Positions 5,901 through 7,118 of a stretch of 7,118 nt of DNA are shown here, in pieces. The position numbers were made by a program, and so were the translations under genes. The stretch spans positions 1 through 7,118 of the forward strand of contig CADCOF010000080.1 in the NCBI GenBank assembly GCA_902802975.1. Reading direction: 5' to 3'. The notes below the pieces were generated by a model. That model searched no databases, had not been told where the DNA came from, and saw only the letters and a program-made list of their open reading frames with translations. Position 1 is the stretch's first letter, and each line of letters begins with the position of its first letter. The stretch is from an uncultured Ruminococcus sp. (lineage in GTDB: Bacteria; Bacillota; Clostridia; Oscillospirales; Acutalibacteraceae).

Positions 5901-6620
5901 TTACTTCAATTCAACTGTATTGGTACTCAGAATATTATTGATTATCTGATCAATATTTTTATCGGCAGACAGCCCTACGCTGTAGCGCAAAACAGAAAGC
6001 GCGTCGGACGCGTCTATCGATTTATCGTTATTGATATCGGCAAGCAGGAATTGTATTGCCGAAAGGTCATACAGATCAACCGAACTTCTGAGAATAAACA
6101 GCGCGTCGGAGGCGGTAATAACTCCGTCATCGTCTATATCGCCGATTTTTCCTGCAAAGTCGTTGTCAACAATTATCTTTCCCTTTGAAAAATATTTAAC
6201 ATCATTAGTGTTATGATCAAATGCGTCTACAACCTGCATCTTCATAAATGCCTTTGAGCTGTCGATATCTTTCAGCACTTCGAATTTAAACGAAGCGATA
6301 ACGTCATCTGAACCAAGTTTTACGCCGTCGGACGATAGGAGCGTACTCCAATCGAGCGAATTACTTGTTTCGGACTGAGATGCACGACCGAAATTTGTTG
6401 TGATCTCGTCAAGTTTTAATGCGGAATGATCGTAATCGAGAGAAAGATGAACTCCGCTGAGATCGGAAAGCGGTATCTTCTGTGTGATAACAACAGTGGT
6501 GCCTGCCAAATATTCATCACAGGATTTCAGCGTAAGCGAACCGGTATCTGCAGCTTGGGCGGCAATTACACCCGAGGCAGCCAGCGCAGAACACAATCCC
6601 ACGGTACATATTTTTTTCAT
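5901..6620 (-). CDS. Secreted cohesin-like plus dockerin protein
   Basis: 239 residues from the ATG at 6620. AGGAGG lies 9 nt before it and rules out the in-frame ATG at 6656, which is upstream of this site. Residues 1-23 are a signal peptide (MKKICTVGLC..., cleavage expected after AQA). Residues about 25-150 are beta-rich and resemble a compact cohesin domain (VHLSLDYDHSALKL; VIASFKFEVLK; closing strand KGKIIVD). Residues 160-217 are a type I dockerin with two EF-hand-like calcium loops: Asp161-x-Asp163-x-Asp165-Gly...Asp172 and Asp195-x-Asn197-x-Asp199...Asp206, each followed by the LR helix (ALFILR, ALSVLR). Both loops have Ala-Ser at the partner-recognition positions. The product should be exported and dock onto a cohesin of a cellulosome- or amylosome-like complex; if its own cohesin is active, it is an adaptor scaffoldin. 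No glycoside hydrolase or carbohydrate-binding module is present. The dockerin is firm; the cohesin call is moderate. Confidence 0.87.
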   Translation of the reverse strand: MKKICTVGLCSALAASGVIAAQAADTGSLTLKSCDEYLAGTTVVITQKIPLSDLSGVHLSLDYDHSALKLDEITTNFGRASQSETSNSLDWSTLLSSDGVKLGSDDVIASFKFEVLKDIDSSKAFMKMQVVDAFDHNTNDVKYFSKGKIIVDNDFAGKIGDIDDDGVITASDALFILRSSVDLYDLSAIQFLLADINNDKSIDASDALSVLRYSVGLSADKNIDQIINNILSTNTVELK

Positions 6621-6709
6621 GATACATGTCCTCCTCTGAGAAAGCCGCAGTGACATTCTCGGAATTTTACATTTTTGCTCGCAAAGCGGAGCGATAATTA
6701 TCCATTATT

Positions 6710-6738
6710 ACTTTAACATTTTTTTCGGCTTATGTCAA
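6710..6738 (-). promoter_or_regulatory. Sigma-A-type promoter of the cohesin/dockerin gene
   Basis: On the minus strand a perfect TTGACA (6733-6738) is followed after 17 bp by TAAAGT (6710-6715), which matches the -10 consensus at four of six positions. The predicted start near 6703 gives a leader of about 80 nt, which contains a small bulged stem (6677-6692) and a palindrome GATAATTATC (6693-6702). Confidence 0.5.
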
Positions 6739-6787
6739 TAGCATACAAAACTAATATCAAACAAAGCGTTAGAATTGTTTTCTCCGG

Positions 6788-6816
6788 GAATATTCCCACA
6801 GCGGTACACATATATA
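6788..6816 (+). promoter_or_regulatory. Candidate sigma-E promoter of spoIIID
   Basis: GAATATT (6788-6794) matches the Bacillus sigma-E -35 consensus KMATATT exactly. After a 14-bp spacer comes CATATATA (6809-6816), six of eight matches to the -10 consensus CATACAHT. Start of transcription would be near 6823, about 25 nt before the ATG. I see no sigma-A pair at suitable spacing here. In B. subtilis and C. difficile spoIIID is a mother-cell gene under sigma-E, which fits. Confidence 0.55.
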
Positions 6817-6847
6817 TTGTATGCACAATTAACATGGAGGTATACTA

Positions 6848-7108
6848 ATGACAGACCCACTCGGCGAGCGCGCAATTGAAACGGCTCGGTATATTATACA
6901 GACAGGCTGCACGGTGCGAGCGGCAGCGGAGTATTTCGGCATATCAAAATCGACCGTACACAAGGACGTTACATACAGACTTCGGTATATTGATGTTGAG
7001 CTTTATAACGAAGCCGAAAAGGTGATACAATACAACAAGTCGCAGCGGCATATTCGAGGCGGCGAGGCAACTAAACGGAAATATGCCGCACAGAAAATAT
7101 CCGGCTAG
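6848..7108 (+). CDS. spoIIID: Sporulation transcriptional regulator SpoIIID
   Basis: 86 residues, close to the 93 of the B. subtilis protein. SpoIIID is a small DNA-binding protein of the mother cell that activates and represses many sigma-E genes and helps switch on sigma-K. A helix-turn-helix lies at about 22-43 (TVRAAAEYFGISKSTVHKDV), with the family's KSTVHKD recognition helix intact. The second DNA-contacting, basic C-terminal region is also present (KSQRHIRGGEATKRKY, 64-79). GGAGG is placed 7 nt before the ATG, an ideal SD. It is transcribed away from the cohesin/dockerin gene and has a candidate sigma-E promoter. Only ten bases follow its stop codon in the window, so downstream partners cannot be seen. 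Confidence 0.96.
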   Translation: MTDPLGERAIETARYIIQTGCTVRAAAEYFGISKSTVHKDVTYRLRYIDVELYNEAEKVIQYNKSQRHIRGGEATKRKYAAQKISG

Positions 7109-7118
7109 ACAAAACAAG

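Larger units (their letters stand above)
6621..6847. other. Divergent intergenic region
   Basis: This 227-bp AT-rich gap lies between the cohesin/dockerin gene (leftward) and spoIIID (rightward). It contains the SD and promoter of the leftward gene, the candidate sigma-E promoter of spoIIID, the palindrome GGGAATATTCCC at 6786-6797, and a sigma-E-like -10 (CATACAAT) on the minus strand at 6816-6823. I see no open frame with a ribosome binding site in it. Confidence 0.6.

Noticed and set aside
6693..6702. GATAATTATC palindrome as a Fur-type iron box
   Set aside because: It resembles half of a Fur box but lacks the central spacing and the outer repeats; a 10-bp AT palindrome is likely by chance here.
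1..7118. CRISPR arrays, rRNA or tRNA genes, insertion-sequence ends
   Set aside because: I saw no regularly spaced repeats, no tRNA-like cloverleaf in the gaps, and no terminal inverted repeats with target duplications.

Overview
The window looks like chromosomal DNA of an endospore-forming clostridial bacterium, most likely of the Ruminococcus / [Eubacterium] siraeum type (Oscillospiraceae). Three things point there: a SpoIIID regulator, a secreted protein carrying both a cohesin-like and a dockerin domain, and an Rpn-type PD-(D/E)XK protein of the kind that is multiplied in these genomes. Genus-level placement is inference.

Layout, left to right. Positions 1-760 (minus) hold the 5' part of an Rpn-family nuclease/putative transposase gene that runs off the left edge; it has its own promoter (784-812). 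An 11-bp perfect hairpin (838-879) separates it from the next unit. Positions 899-4269 (minus) are a compact three-gene operon, transcribed telA-like (3325-4269), then an uncharacterised two-TM/coiled-coil membrane protein (2553-3308), then a lipoprotein that fuses a solute-binding-protein domain to a von Willebrand A domain (899-2566). It is driven by a promoter with perfect TTGACA and extended TGnTATAAT boxes (4316-4345). The genes are joined by very short junctions with strong Shine-Dalgarno (SD) sequences. Next comes cysS (4379-5824, minus), a complete cysteinyl-tRNA synthetase, preceded by a 10-bp hairpin that overlaps a possible promoter. Then comes the cohesin/dockerin protein (5901-6620, minus). 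Finally, divergently transcribed on the plus strand, is spoIIID (6848-7108), with a candidate sigma-E promoter.

The part most worth attention is the TelA / membrane protein / SBP-vWA lipoprotein operon. It would place a cytoplasmic TelA protein, a membrane-embedded helical partner and an exported metal-binding (MIDAS) vWA receptor in one pathway across the cell envelope. The domain calls for the first and third proteins are firm from motifs; the function of the set is not known from the sequence. Two start codons in this operon probably lie downstream of the longest open frame, because the upstream GTG codons are part of the SD sequences.

There is no stretch of 300 bases without a gene. The longest intergenic gap (6621-6847) is the divergent promoter region between the cohesin/dockerin gene and spoIIID.
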